Assembly (NCBI GenBank): GCA_946188395.1
Contig: CAMHUU010000010.1
Coordinates: 1-64,000 of the forward strand
Reading direction: 5' to 3'
Source: an uncultured Prevotellaceae bacterium
GTDB lineage: Bacteria; Bacteroidota; Bacteroidia; Bacteroidales; Bacteroidaceae
Length of the DNA stretch: 64,000 nt
Position 1 is the stretch's first letter. Each line of letters opens with the position of its first letter. The notes under the pieces were generated by a model. That model saw nothing but the letters and a program-made list of their open reading frames with translations, ran no database searches and had not been told where the DNA came from. This document shows positions 21,613-29,643 of the stretch, piece by piece. A program made the translations under genes and the position numbers.

Positions 21613-23472
21613 TTAATTCACTTTCACGAGTTTTCCGTTCACAAATAATCGGTGGCCATTGGCTTTAATACATGATGCGTCGCCCTTCAGAGATGTGATG
21701 TAGGTATCAGCTGTGAGGTTCCAGGTGCAGTCATCGCCAAGAGTGACATTCACGGTTCCTGTCTCGGTAGATACGGTGTTGCCTGCAGCATTGGTGATGT
21801 TGCCGCTGATAGAGCCATTGAAGGTGGAACCATCGGCCAGATTCAGCGTTAGCTCAGAGTCGCTGCCTACAAGGATAGTGCCTTCCAACTGCTGATGACT
21901 TGCATTGAGTATTGCTTTGTTGCTGGCTCCCTGCCATCCGTCTGCACATACAGACAATAGCACTTGGGCTGGATCGTCATTCGCCAGTTTGACACCGTTC
22001 AGAGATATAATTGCATTTGTGTTGGTCACATGGAAGAGATGGCCTTGGCGATTAGTCAGCGAACCGCCATTCATCGTGAAGTGCGAGTTGCCGCTGTCAG
22101 CATCGCCAGAGAACGACTGATAAATCATGATGGCATCCAGGAACTGGGCGTGTCCGTTTCGCTGGGTATTGCTGACAGTCATCTGACAGTTGTTCAGCGT
22201 AATGCTGTTCTTGCCCTCGATGCAAACACCTTCAGACTTGTTCGATGTAAGCGTGGCATCAGATACCGTCACATCGGCTGTGGAGTAGATAACAGGTGAA
22301 CCAAGCCCGTTGCTGGTATAGCTGCCACCCTCTACAGTCACGACGCCACCACCACGATCGGTACGAATCGGCGCAGACGAACGGCCACTCGTGTTGACGG
22401 TCAGATTCTTGACCTTCGTCACACCACCGCCGGTAGTCATGATACCGCCTGAGCCATCGCCTGTAGTGGTAATTTTGGTATCCTCGATGATGACTGTCGT
22501 ACCATCGCCATCACCACCATTATGTCCACCATTACCACCGTATGAGAATACACCATTTGCTCCAGTAGCGTCGCTGGCTACCGTGCCACCTTTAATGGTT
22601 GTAGTGCTGCCACCTTTCACAAGCAGGGCTGCATTCACACCATAGAAGCTACAGTTGTCACCACCATCTGAACTGCCCGTCTTGTTGACGATTGGCTGAG
22701 TGATAGTTACTGCTTCCTTTGTGGATATCATCAATGCGCTCTCGTCCGTATTACTGCTCTGATATGTTTTGCCGTTCTCGCTGGTTTGAGCCGTCAGTTC
22801 CGTACCTCCGGCATATTTGATATCCTTACTGCGAGAACCAGGACCACCCGGCATACCCATACCGGCTTGTTCTAGATTCTGCTGTCCTCCAAGCAGGAAC
22901 TCACGGATTTTGCGTTGTGAGGCAAACTGAGGTTTTATCTTTTGATAACCCTCATATTGCTGTTCAGTTAGGATCTTGGCGATAGCCTTGTCGTACTTCT
23001 GTTGCTGCTTGTCATAGTCATAGGTGGATTCAGAAGGCTTACCGCCACCAGGCATTCCCATGCCGCCACCTCGTGGGCCTCCTAGCATACCACCGCCAGG
23101 ACCGCCCATGCCACCTCCAGGCATTCCGCCTCCGAAGCCGCCACCACCGGGGCCACCCATTCCTCCACTGGGCCTGCCACTGGGTCTACCGCTAGGCCCA
23201 CCCATCGGTGGACGCTGCCCTTGTGGGCGTTCCACCTGCTCACCTTCAATCAGTGTCTTATACTTCTTATTGAGCTTGGCCACTTTCTTCTGTTGCTTCT
23301 CGTCAAGCTGCAGTTCCTTGACCATCTTTTCAGTCATCTGCTCGTAAGTGATACGATTGCGCTTAGGCATCTTCTTTTCAGAGCCATCTGCCCCTGAGGT
23401 CGAACTATCCTGTGCCATCAGTGAGCCTGACAGCATAAACATGCTGATTACCAATAAAACTATTTTCTTCAT
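21613..23472 (-). CDS. Secreted protein with Gly/Met/Pro-rich linker and beta-helix domain
   Basis: 619 aa. Signal peptide MKKIVLLVISMFMLSGSLMAQ, then a charged helical section resembling DUF4890-type periplasmic proteins (EQMTEKMVKELQLDEKQQKKVAKLNKKY). A low-complexity stretch at about 85-150 is rich in GGPGGG, RPSG and GGGM units. The KYDKAIAKILTEQQYEGYQKIK segment is a second copy of the helical unit. From about 220 there is a right-handed beta-helix of short repeats (TVTIEGG, GVFSYGGNGG) ending in LFVNGKLVKVN. Likely surface or periplasmic; function unknown. Paralogue of the gene at 23545. Confidence 0.8.
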   Translation of the reverse strand: MKKIVLLVISMFMLSGSLMAQDSSTSGADGSEKKMPKRNRITYEQMTEKMVKELQLDEKQQKKVAKLNKKYKTLIEGEQVERPQGQRPPMGGPSGRPSGRPSGGMGGPGGGGFGGGMPGGGMGGPGGGMLGGPRGGGMGMPGGGKPSESTYDYDKQQQKYDKAIAKILTEQQYEGYQKIKPQFASQRKIREFLLGGQQNLEQAGMGMPGGPGSRSKDIKYAGGTELTAQTSENGKTYQSSNTDESALMISTKEAVTITQPIVNKTGSSDGGDNCSFYGVNAALLVKGGSTTTIKGGTVASDATGANGVFSYGGNGGHNGGDGDGTTVIIEDTKITTTGDGSGGIMTTGGGVTKVKNLTVNTSGRSSAPIRTDRGGGVVTVEGGSYTSNGLGSPVIYSTADVTVSDATLTSNKSEGVCIEGKNSITLNNCQMTVSNTQRNGHAQFLDAIMIYQSFSGDADSGNSHFTMNGGSLTNRQGHLFHVTNTNAIISLNGVKLANDDPAQVLLSVCADGWQGASNKAILNASHQQLEGTILVGSDSELTLNLADGSTFNGSISGNITNAAGNTVSTETGTVNVTLGDDCTWNLTADTYITSLKGDASCIKANGHRLFVNGKLVKVN

Positions 23473-23518
23473 CTTTATTTCCTGATTATCTTAACTTTGT
23501 TGAACTTGCTCTCGTTCG

Positions 23519-23542
23519 GAAATGAAAACGGTTTTTCATTTC
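23519..23542 (-). terminator. Hairpin just after the 23545-24840 gene
   Basis: GAAATGAAAA (23519-23528) pairs perfectly with TTTTCATTTC (23533-23542) around a 4-nt loop, starting 2 nt beyond the stop codon. No strong U-run follows, so it may be a partial terminator or processing signal before the next paralogue. Confidence 0.5.
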
Positions 23543-23544
23543 TC

Positions 23545-24840
23545 TCACTTAATCGCAACTTTTTTACCGTTTTTTATGATGATGCCCTTGGTAGAAGAAC
23601 CTGCCCTTGTACCATTTAGCGTGTATGCAGGGGCATTACTATCAATGGTGGTTTGTCTTACCTCATTAATCCCTGTTGATTCATTGATGGTGCCATTGCC
23701 TGACAAACTGCCATAGGTCAGGGAATACCCGTTCTTGTTGATGACACCATTATTTGTAAGTGTTGTAACATAGGTGTCTGCTGTCAGAGTCCATGTAACG
23801 TTCTCGCCTACGGTTACGGCCAGCTTATTCTCTGTCCCTGTCTCAACTGTTCCTGCGTATTCCCAAGAGTTTTTGGTGGTCTCCAATACAATTGTTCCTG
23901 TCGATCCGTTGCCTTTGGAACTGTTGGGGACACTCATCAGCAGCCCGCTTGGAACCTTCAGCGTAACATCAGTCAATGTCAGTGTTGCCGTACAGTTCTC
24001 TACATAGCAAAGAGGGGCGTTGCTATCCGTCAATGTCAGTGAAGAGTTCGTGATAGTGGCATAAGGTTTCGTACCTTCTGCATCGCCAGAGTTAGACTGG
24101 TGAAGGAGGATGCCTCGCTTGGAAGAGCCTGATGTCATCTGGCAGTCATTAACGTATGCATAGTTGGCACCCTCGACCGTTACGATAGGACCTTTTTCTG
24201 AAACACCTGTCAGATTATTGGCAGTAATAACGCCCGTTGAATATAAGACAGCAGACTTATCACCCATTGCAGTCAACGTACCGCCTGTTACCGTAACAGT
24301 TCCCCCACCACGGTCTGTTGCCACCGTCGAACTGGTATCTTTCCGGGTGGTGATATTCACGTTGGAGGCATTGATGGTTCCACCGAATGTGGCATGCAGT
24401 CCTCTCGAAACACTCTGGCTGTTATCGATGGTAATGTCGCTGACTGTAATGGTGGCATTGTTAGTGGCAAACACGGCATTGGCTCCTTTCGACGATGTTA
24501 TGATGGAGCCGCCAGTCATGTTAACACTGCTGTTACTGCCAGAAGCATACAAGGCAGAGTTGTTGCCGTAAAAACTGGAGTTATCGCCACTTGTTCCTGT
24601 ACCCGTCTTGCTGAGGGTACAGTCATTCAGATTCAAAGTTCCTTTAGTAACCTGCACGACGTTGTAATACTGTGTCTCGCTGCTGAGAGTCTCATTGCTT
24701 TTCGTTACAGTTGATCCGTCGGACAGCGTATAGGTAGCCCCTTCTGGAGCCTTTGGCGTAGAATCACTTGCCCTGGTCTGTGCCATTGCAGCCGGGCTTA
24801 GCAAAAACATGGATATAATTGAAAATAACAGCTGTTTCAT
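23545..24840 (-). CDS. Secreted right-handed beta-helix protein with Prevotella-type C-terminal tail
   Basis: 431 aa. Signal peptide MKQLLFSIISMFLLSPAAMAQ; then a Thr/Ser/Asn-rich parallel beta-helix with short repeats (GTLNLNDCTLSKTG, DNSSFYGNNSALYASG, GGTVTVTGGTL) very like the downstream paralogue but without its Gly-rich linker. The end (YTLNGTRAGSSTKGIIIKNGKKVAIK) matches the tail of many secreted Prevotella proteins. Possible adhesin or glycan-binding protein. The ATG at 24840 begins the signal peptide; earlier in-frame codons have none. Confidence 0.8.
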   Translation of the reverse strand: MKQLLFSIISMFLLSPAAMAQTRASDSTPKAPEGATYTLSDGSTVTKSNETLSSETQYYNVVQVTKGTLNLNDCTLSKTGTGTSGDNSSFYGNNSALYASGSNSSVNMTGGSIITSSKGANAVFATNNATITVSDITIDNSQSVSRGLHATFGGTINASNVNITTRKDTSSTVATDRGGGTVTVTGGTLTAMGDKSAVLYSTGVITANNLTGVSEKGPIVTVEGANYAYVNDCQMTSGSSKRGILLHQSNSGDAEGTKPYATITNSSLTLTDSNAPLCYVENCTATLTLTDVTLKVPSGLLMSVPNSSKGNGSTGTIVLETTKNSWEYAGTVETGTENKLAVTVGENVTWTLTADTYVTTLTNNGVINKNGYSLTYGSLSGNGTINESTGINEVRQTTIDSNAPAYTLNGTRAGSSTKGIIIKNGKKVAIK

Positions 24841-24864
24841 AACTACTTCTTTTGTTTTCGATGG

Positions 24865-24896
24865 CAAAATTAATACATCTTGTATTAGCTGCCAAA
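24865..24896 (-). promoter_or_regulatory. Promoter of the beta-helix gene pair
   Basis: Minus strand: TTTG (24893-24896), 20-bp spacer, TAATTTTG (24865-24872), 25 bp before the start at 24840. Confidence 0.7.
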
Positions 24897-25102
24897 TGTT
24901 TTCAGCAAACAGCCTTTTTTGCTCAACTAACAGAAAAGAGAATATCAAATAATAGCTTCTAAAATGGCAATTTGCGGCTATTTGCAAAACAGTACAAAAT
25001 ATAACTTGAAATTAGATTGAATTTAACTTAATATTTAGTTAATTATCTAAAAACAAAAAAAGAAAAAGTGCCGTAATCGTTTGATTATCAGCACTTTAAC
25101 AG

Positions 25103-25176
25103 GGTGCCCGGTGGGACTCGAACCCACGACATTCAGAACCACAATCTGACGCTCTAACCAACTGAACTACGGGCAC
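25103..25176 (-). tRNA. tRNA-His (anticodon GTG)
   Basis: On the minus strand a full cloverleaf is readable. The acceptor GTGCCCG pairs with CGGGCAC, the D-arm is in TAGTTCAGTTGGTTAGAGC, the anticodon stem TCAGA/TCTGA encloses TTGTGGT (GTG anticodon), and the T-arm is GTGGGTTCGAGTCCCAC. The unpaired G at -1 (25177) opposite discriminator C is typical of histidine tRNAs. CCA is not encoded. Confidence 0.97.
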
Positions 25177-25350
25177 CATTTTTAAAGAACGATTGCATCA
25201 CCTTTCGGTTTTGCGGGTGCAAAGGTAGGCATTTTCTTCCGAACTGCCAAATATTTGGCTCACTTTTTTTCTTTTTTCTGTTATTCTGCATTCCCAACAA
25301 CTATTGAACGGTTCGTTGATTATTAAATTTCGGTAAATATGGAAGCAAAG

Positions 25351-25383
25351 TTTGTGAAATTTCCCCAAAATTCCGTATATTTG
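25351..25383 (+). promoter_or_regulatory. Promoter of the GH97 gene
   Basis: TTTG (25351-25354), 21-bp spacer, TATATTTG (25376-25383), followed by the ATG at 25405, leaving a leader of about 15 nt. Confidence 0.7.
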
Positions 25384-25404
25384 CAAAACAAATTTACTGA
25401 AACG

Positions 25405-27426
25405 ATGAAAACTACTATTTTGAGCCTGTTCTGCCTGATGGCCATGAGCCTGTCGGCAGCTGATTATGAAGTGAGTTCGCCTAACGGCAAAGTGAAAGTA
25501 ACGGTGACATCAGCAGAATCTGTTACGTGGTCGGTGACCTACGACGGAAAAACGGTGCTGCTGCCTTCCGAAATCAACATTCAGTTGCAGCAGGGCAACA
25601 AGACGCTGGGCCTTGGCAAAATAGGCAAAGTGGCCAAGAAGCAAATCAATAGCAGTTTCGAGAATCCTTTCTACAGAAAGTCCCTCGTTAGCGACGACTA
25701 TGGCCAGCTGCTGTTATACAGCAACCAGAAGATGACCATCGAGGTGCGTGCCTACGACGACGGCGCAGCGTATCGGCTCATCAGCGGCCACACGAAGCCG
25801 ACGGTGGTAAAAAACGAAGTGGCGGAATACTGTTTTGCAGCTGACTACCAGGCGTTTGTGCCTTACGTGAACGACAACCGTTCGGGCGAGCGCTACTGCT
25901 ATTCCTTCGAGTCGTACTATGACGAGCAGCCCCTGTCGGCCATGTTTGCCGATTCATTAGCCATCACTCCACTAGCCGTTTGCCTGTCTGACGGCATGAA
26001 GGCTATCGTAATGGATGCAGGCGTGGAGAACTATCCGGGCATGTTTTTAAGAGGTGAGAGGCCAGAGGTAAGAGGTAAGAGAAATGCCTTAATAGCAGAC
26101 TTTGCCCCCTACCCTCTTGAGCAGGCCATTGGCGGCTACGACCGGCTGAACCTCATTCCCACCCGCCGCGCCGACTATATCGCCCAGTTGAACGGTCGAC
26201 AGGCGCTTCCCTGGCGCGCAGTGGTGATTACCGAAAAGGACGCCGACATTCTGAACTGCGACATGGCTCAGCGCCTGGCTCCAGCCTGCCGCATCGCCGA
26301 CACGTCGTGGATTCACCCGGGCAAGGTGGCGTGGGACTGGTGGAACAACACGAACATCACGGGCGTCGACTTCGCATCGGGCATGAACACCAATACCTAT
26401 TTATATTATATAGACTTCGCCGCCAAGAACCATCTGGAATACATCATCATCGACGAGGGATGGAGCGGCAAGGAGTCGCTGATGACTGGCCTCAACCCCG
26501 ACATCGACCTGCAGCGGCTGATAGCCTATGGCCAGAAAAAGGGCGTGGGCATCATTCTGTGGTCCAGCTGGCGCAATCTGATAGGTAATGATCCGATGGG
26601 TGGCAACGCAGTGAGCGAAAAAGTGATGCAGCACTATGCCAACATGGGCATCAAGGGCTTCAAGGTCGACTTCTTCGACCGCGACGACCAGCAGGTCATC
26701 GCATCGGCCTACCAATTGGCCGAATGCGCCGTCCGCCATCAGCTGCTGCTCGACTATCACGGACTGAAGCCCTTTGGCATCCAGCGTGCCTATCCCAACA
26801 TCGTCAATTTCGAAGGCGTGAAAGGCTTGGAGAACTCGAAGTGGGAACCCCGCGTGGGCGACGGTCCGCTGCACGACCAGCCCCGCTACGACGTGACGGC
26901 GCCCTATCTGCGCATGCTCGCAGGCCCTATGGACTACACGCCGGGCGCCATGACGAACGCCATGAAGGACCACTTCTTCGGCAACAACAACCACCCGATG
27001 AGCCAGGGCACGCGCGTCCATCAGATGGCCATGTACATCACTTTCGAGGCCCCGCTGCAGATGCTGGCCGACAGCCCTACAAAGTACATGCAGAATCAGG
27101 AGTGCACCAACTTCATAGCACAGATTCCTACGACGTTCGACGAGACCATAGCCCTCGACGGTCAATTGGGCGCTTATACGCTCATCGCCCGCCGCAAGGG
27201 TGACGTGTGGTACTTGGCGGGCATGACCGACTGGACACCACGCAATCTGACCGTCGACCTCTCCTTCCTCGGCCTTGGCCAGCATGATGCCGACATCTTC
27301 GTCGACGGCACGAACGCCAGCAAAGACGCTACTGACTATCGGCACATCCGCCAGACCGTCAGCTCCTCCGACCGCCTCGCCATCCATATGGGCAGCGGTG
27401 GCGGCTGGGTAGCCATCATACGCTGA
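25405..27426 (+). CDS. Glycoside hydrolase family 97
   Basis: 673 aa, periplasmic by its signal peptide (MKTTILSLFCLMAMSLSAAD). N-terminal beta-sandwich (SPNGKVKVTV, SFENPFYRKSL), then the TIM barrel (HPGKVAWDWWNN, EYIIIDEGWSGKESLM, GIILWSSWRN) and a C-terminal sheet domain. GH97 contains inverting alpha-glucosidases (SusB) and retaining alpha-galactosidases. Here KVDFFDRDD places Asp422 where retaining members have the nucleophile, so alpha-galactosidase-like retaining chemistry is favoured. Residues about 216-227 (RGERPEVRGKRN) come from an in-frame GAGGTGAGA-type microrepeat. Confidence 0.92.
   Translation: MKTTILSLFCLMAMSLSAADYEVSSPNGKVKVTVTSAESVTWSVTYDGKTVLLPSEINIQLQQGNKTLGLGKIGKVAKKQINSSFENPFYRKSLVSDDYGQLLLYSNQKMTIEVRAYDDGAAYRLISGHTKPTVVKNEVAEYCFAADYQAFVPYVNDNRSGERYCYSFESYYDEQPLSAMFADSLAITPLAVCLSDGMKAIVMDAGVENYPGMFLRGERPEVRGKRNALIADFAPYPLEQAIGGYDRLNLIPTRRADYIAQLNGRQALPWRAVVITEKDADILNCDMAQRLAPACRIADTSWIHPGKVAWDWWNNTNITGVDFASGMNTNTYLYYIDFAAKNHLEYIIIDEGWSGKESLMTGLNPDIDLQRLIAYGQKKGVGIILWSSWRNLIGNDPMGGNAVSEKVMQHYANMGIKGFKVDFFDRDDQQVIASAYQLAECAVRHQLLLDYHGLKPFGIQRAYPNIVNFEGVKGLENSKWEPRVGDGPLHDQPRYDVTAPYLRMLAGPMDYTPGAMTNAMKDHFFGNNNHPMSQGTRVHQMAMYITFEAPLQMLADSPTKYMQNQECTNFIAQIPTTFDETIALDGQLGAYTLIARRKGDVWYLAGMTDWTPRNLTVDLSFLGLGQHDADIFVDGTNASKDATDYRHIRQTVSSSDRLAIHMGSGGGWVAIIR
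26050..26083 (+). repeat. In-frame GAGGTAAGA/GAGGTGAGA microrepeat inside the GH97 gene
   Basis: AGAGGTGAGAGGCCAGAGGT followed by further AAGAGGTAAGAG units encodes RGERPEVRGKRN. The same unit family occurs in the ABC permease (28046-28083) and clpA (36106-36143). Confidence 0.75.
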
Positions 27427-27432
27427 AGTAAA

Positions 27433-28470
27433 TTACTGATTCTTCTTGTAGCTGGCCACTGCCCACACGCTCATGACGGAAGCGATGACGGCAAGGGCTG
27501 CCACCTGATGGGCAATGCTCTGGAACCCGCCACCACGCACAAACACCGTGCGAATGGCGTCGGCAAAGTAGTGCATAGGATTGATGTAGGTGGTCAGGTA
27601 AGCCCAGTCGGGCATGGAGCGCACCGGAGTAAAGAGTCCCGAAAGCAGCATCAGACACACCACGAAGAACCACATGACCAACATGGCCTGCTGCATCGTG
27701 TCGCTGTAGTTCGAAACGATGAGTCCGAACGACGAAAAGAACAGCGCCAGCAGAATGGCCAGCAGATAGACCAGCACCAACGGTCCCTGACACGTGATGC
27801 CATAGACGAGCCACGACAGCACCAGGCAGACCGTGAGCACCAGCAGTCCGATGATCCAATACGGAATGAGTTTGGCGAGGATGAACGACCACTTCGAGAC
27901 GGGGGTAACATTGATTTGTTCAATGGTGCCCTTTTCTTTTTCGCCCACAATGTTCAGCGCCGGAAGAAAACCACACAACATCATCATCAGAATGCCCATC
28001 AGCGCAGGAATCATAAACACCTTGTAGTTCAGGCCTTTATTATACAAGGTGAGTTGTGAGTTGTGAGAGGTGAGAGGTGAGAGATTACCGCTGACAATCT
28101 GCGACAGATACGCTGAACCTATCGAGCCCTTAGTGCCGTTGACAGCATTGGCTGCGATGAGATACTGGCCGTCGCGGACTTCGAGGATGATATCAGCCTC
28201 GGACGTCTCGATGTCCTTCATGGCTTCCTGATAGGTGTCCTTCTGACCATTAAAGATAAAGTAGTTAGAGGCCTCAATCTGATGAACGAGCTGCTGCGAC
28301 TGTGTAGTGCGATCCATATCTACCACATCCACGCGGATATTTTTCACCTCTTGGTTCATCACCCAAGGCATCACACACATCACCATGATGGGAAAGATGA
28401 AGATAATCTTTGGCATGAACGAGTTGCGCCGAATCTGCAAGAACTCCTTTTGAAGCAAATACTTTATCAT
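27433..28470 (-). CDS. ABC-2 type efflux permease (YbhR/YhhJ-like), second permease
   Basis: 345 aa. One N-terminal membrane helix, a large periplasmic loop (NIRVDVVDMDRTTQSQQLVHQ), then five membrane helices with the ABC-2 signature (FLPALNIVGEKEKGTIEQINVTPVSKWSFILAKLIPYW). Last gene of the tolC-hlyD-ATPase-permease-permease operon; pairs with the permease at 28507. Residues near 130-145 (LSPLTSHNSQLTLYN) are encoded by an in-frame microrepeat. Confidence 0.92.
   Translation of the reverse strand: MIKYLLQKEFLQIRRNSFMPKIIFIFPIMVMCVMPWVMNQEVKNIRVDVVDMDRTTQSQQLVHQIEASNYFIFNGQKDTYQEAMKDIETSEADIILEVRDGQYLIAANAVNGTKGSIGSAYLSQIVSGNLSPLTSHNSQLTLYNKGLNYKVFMIPALMGILMMMLCGFLPALNIVGEKEKGTIEQINVTPVSKWSFILAKLIPYWIIGLLVLTVCLVLSWLVYGITCQGPLVLVYLLAILLALFFSSFGLIVSNYSDTMQQAMLVMWFFVVCLMLLSGLFTPVRSMPDWAYLTTYINPMHYFADAIRTVFVRGGGFQSIAHQVAALAVIASVMSVWAVASYKKNQ
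28046..28083. repeat. In-frame GTGAGAGGTGAGAG microrepeat inside the ABC permease gene
   Basis: AAGGTGAGTTGTGAGTTGTG followed by GAGGTGAGA copies, translated on the minus strand as part of the periplasmic loop. Confidence 0.75.
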
Positions 28471-28507
28471 AATTAGTAATGAGTAATTAGTAATGAGTAA
28501 TTATGAT
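28470..28507. repeat. Intergenic TAATTAGTAATGAG microrepeat
   Basis: The 36-nt gap between the two permease genes is almost wholly made of AGTAATGAGTAATT units. The same family fills the aat-clpA gap (35085-35120). Confidence 0.8.
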
Positions 28508-29595
28508 TACTCCAGACGAACCTTGAACTTTTTAAGTGAAACAACGAGCAACAGGGCAGTCATACCAATAAGTACCACCACCTCTTGCCATACTTCCTGA
28601 ATGCCCACACCCATAATCATCAGCTTGCGCATGGCCTGGATGTAGTAACGAGGCGGGATGACTGCTGATACCCATTGCAGAATGGTTGGCATCGATTCTA
28701 CAGGAAACAGCATGCCCGACAGCATCACCGTGGGCAACAGCAGCACCATTGCCGAGACGAGCAGAGCCACGAACTGCGTCTGTGCGATGTTCGAGATGAG
28801 CAAACCGAGTGAGAGTGCCAGCAGGATGTAGATAAGCGAAACGACAAGTATCCACCCCAAGCCACCCTGCAACGGCACATCGAGTACGGTGGCCGACATC
28901 AGCAGGATGATCGCGAGAATCAACAATGCCAGCAACAGATAAGGCACCACTTTCGCCACGATAATCATCAGCGGTCTGATGGGCGAAACGAGTAGTACCT
29001 CCATCGTGCCGCGTTCCTTCTCTTTTACGATGCTTACAGAGGTCATCATGGCGCAAATCAACAGCAGCAGCATACCCATGATGGCTGGCACGAAGTTGTA
29101 GGCCGACTTCATGCGCGGATTATAGAGTAGTTTTGAATTGACAATTGATAATTCTCCGACGGAGCGGAGTGTGGCGTTGCGAAGAGAATTGACAATTACT
29201 TGTTGGGCATAGGCCGTCCATTGTTGTGCCATATTGGGGTCGCTGCCATCGACGATAAACTGCGCACCACTCTTCTTTGAGGCGAAATCCTGTGCAAAGA
29301 CAACGGCAAGGTCGGCCTTCTGACTGCGAATCAGCCATTCCGCATCTTTTGGCGTGGGGACGGTTCTGACAATCGTAAAGTATTCCGATGCTACCAGTCG
29401 CTCAACAGCTGCCCGAGTCAGATGGTCCATCTGCGAAGTTACCACCACCGTACGCACGTTCTTCACGTCGTTGGTGATGGCAAAGCCGAAGAGCAGCATC
29501 AGCACAACAGGCATACCGAAGAGTATCAGCATCGTACGCTTATCGCGCAGGATGTGTTTGGCTTCCTTGATGACAAATGATATAAACTGCCGCAT
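28507..29595 (-). CDS. ABC-2 type efflux permease (YbhS-like), first permease
   Basis: 362 aa with the same architecture as its neighbour: N-terminal helix (MLILFGMPVVLMLLFGFAI), periplasmic loop, then five helices with SVSIVKEKERGTMEVLLVSPIRP. Heterodimerises presumably with the 27433 product and uses the double ATPase encoded upstream. Residues about 133-153 derive from a 63-bp microrepeat composite. Confidence 0.92.
   Translation of the reverse strand: MRQFISFVIKEAKHILRDKRTMLILFGMPVVLMLLFGFAITNDVKNVRTVVVTSQMDHLTRAAVERLVASEYFTIVRTVPTPKDAEWLIRSQKADLAVVFAQDFASKKSGAQFIVDGSDPNMAQQWTAYAQQVIVNSLRNATLRSVGELSIVNSKLLYNPRMKSAYNFVPAIMGMLLLLICAMMTSVSIVKEKERGTMEVLLVSPIRPLMIIVAKVVPYLLLALLILAIILLMSATVLDVPLQGGLGWILVVSLIYILLALSLGLLISNIAQTQFVALLVSAMVLLLPTVMLSGMLFPVESMPTILQWVSAVIPPRYYIQAMRKLMIMGVGIQEVWQEVVVLIGMTALLLVVSLKKFKVRLE
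29135..29198. repeat. 63-bp composite flanked by GAATTGACAATT direct repeats, in frame in the permease
   Basis: GAATTGACAATT at 29135-29146 and 29187-29198 flanks a G+C-richer core (CTCCGACGGAGCGGAGTG...). It is read through in frame on the minus strand as SLRNATLRSVGELSIVNSK. The repeat pair with a distinct core is reminiscent of a miniature insertion. Confidence 0.6.
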
Positions 29596-29596
29596 T

Positions 29597-29643
29597 AATT
29601 TACTATTTGACGATTTACTATTTACTATTTATTTACTATTTAG
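29597..29643. repeat. Intergenic TTTACTATTTACTA microrepeat
   Basis: Fills the gap between the ATPase and first permease genes and includes the ATPase stop codon. Confidence 0.75.

Noticed and set aside
26401..27387. Long minus-strand open frame opposite the GH97 gene
   Set aside because: It mirrors GH97 codons in a G+C-rich stretch, has no recognisable domain or ribosome site, and is a coding shadow.
29135..29198. Insertion sequence remnant
   Set aside because: No terminal inverted repeats or transposase fragment; only a short direct-repeat composite.
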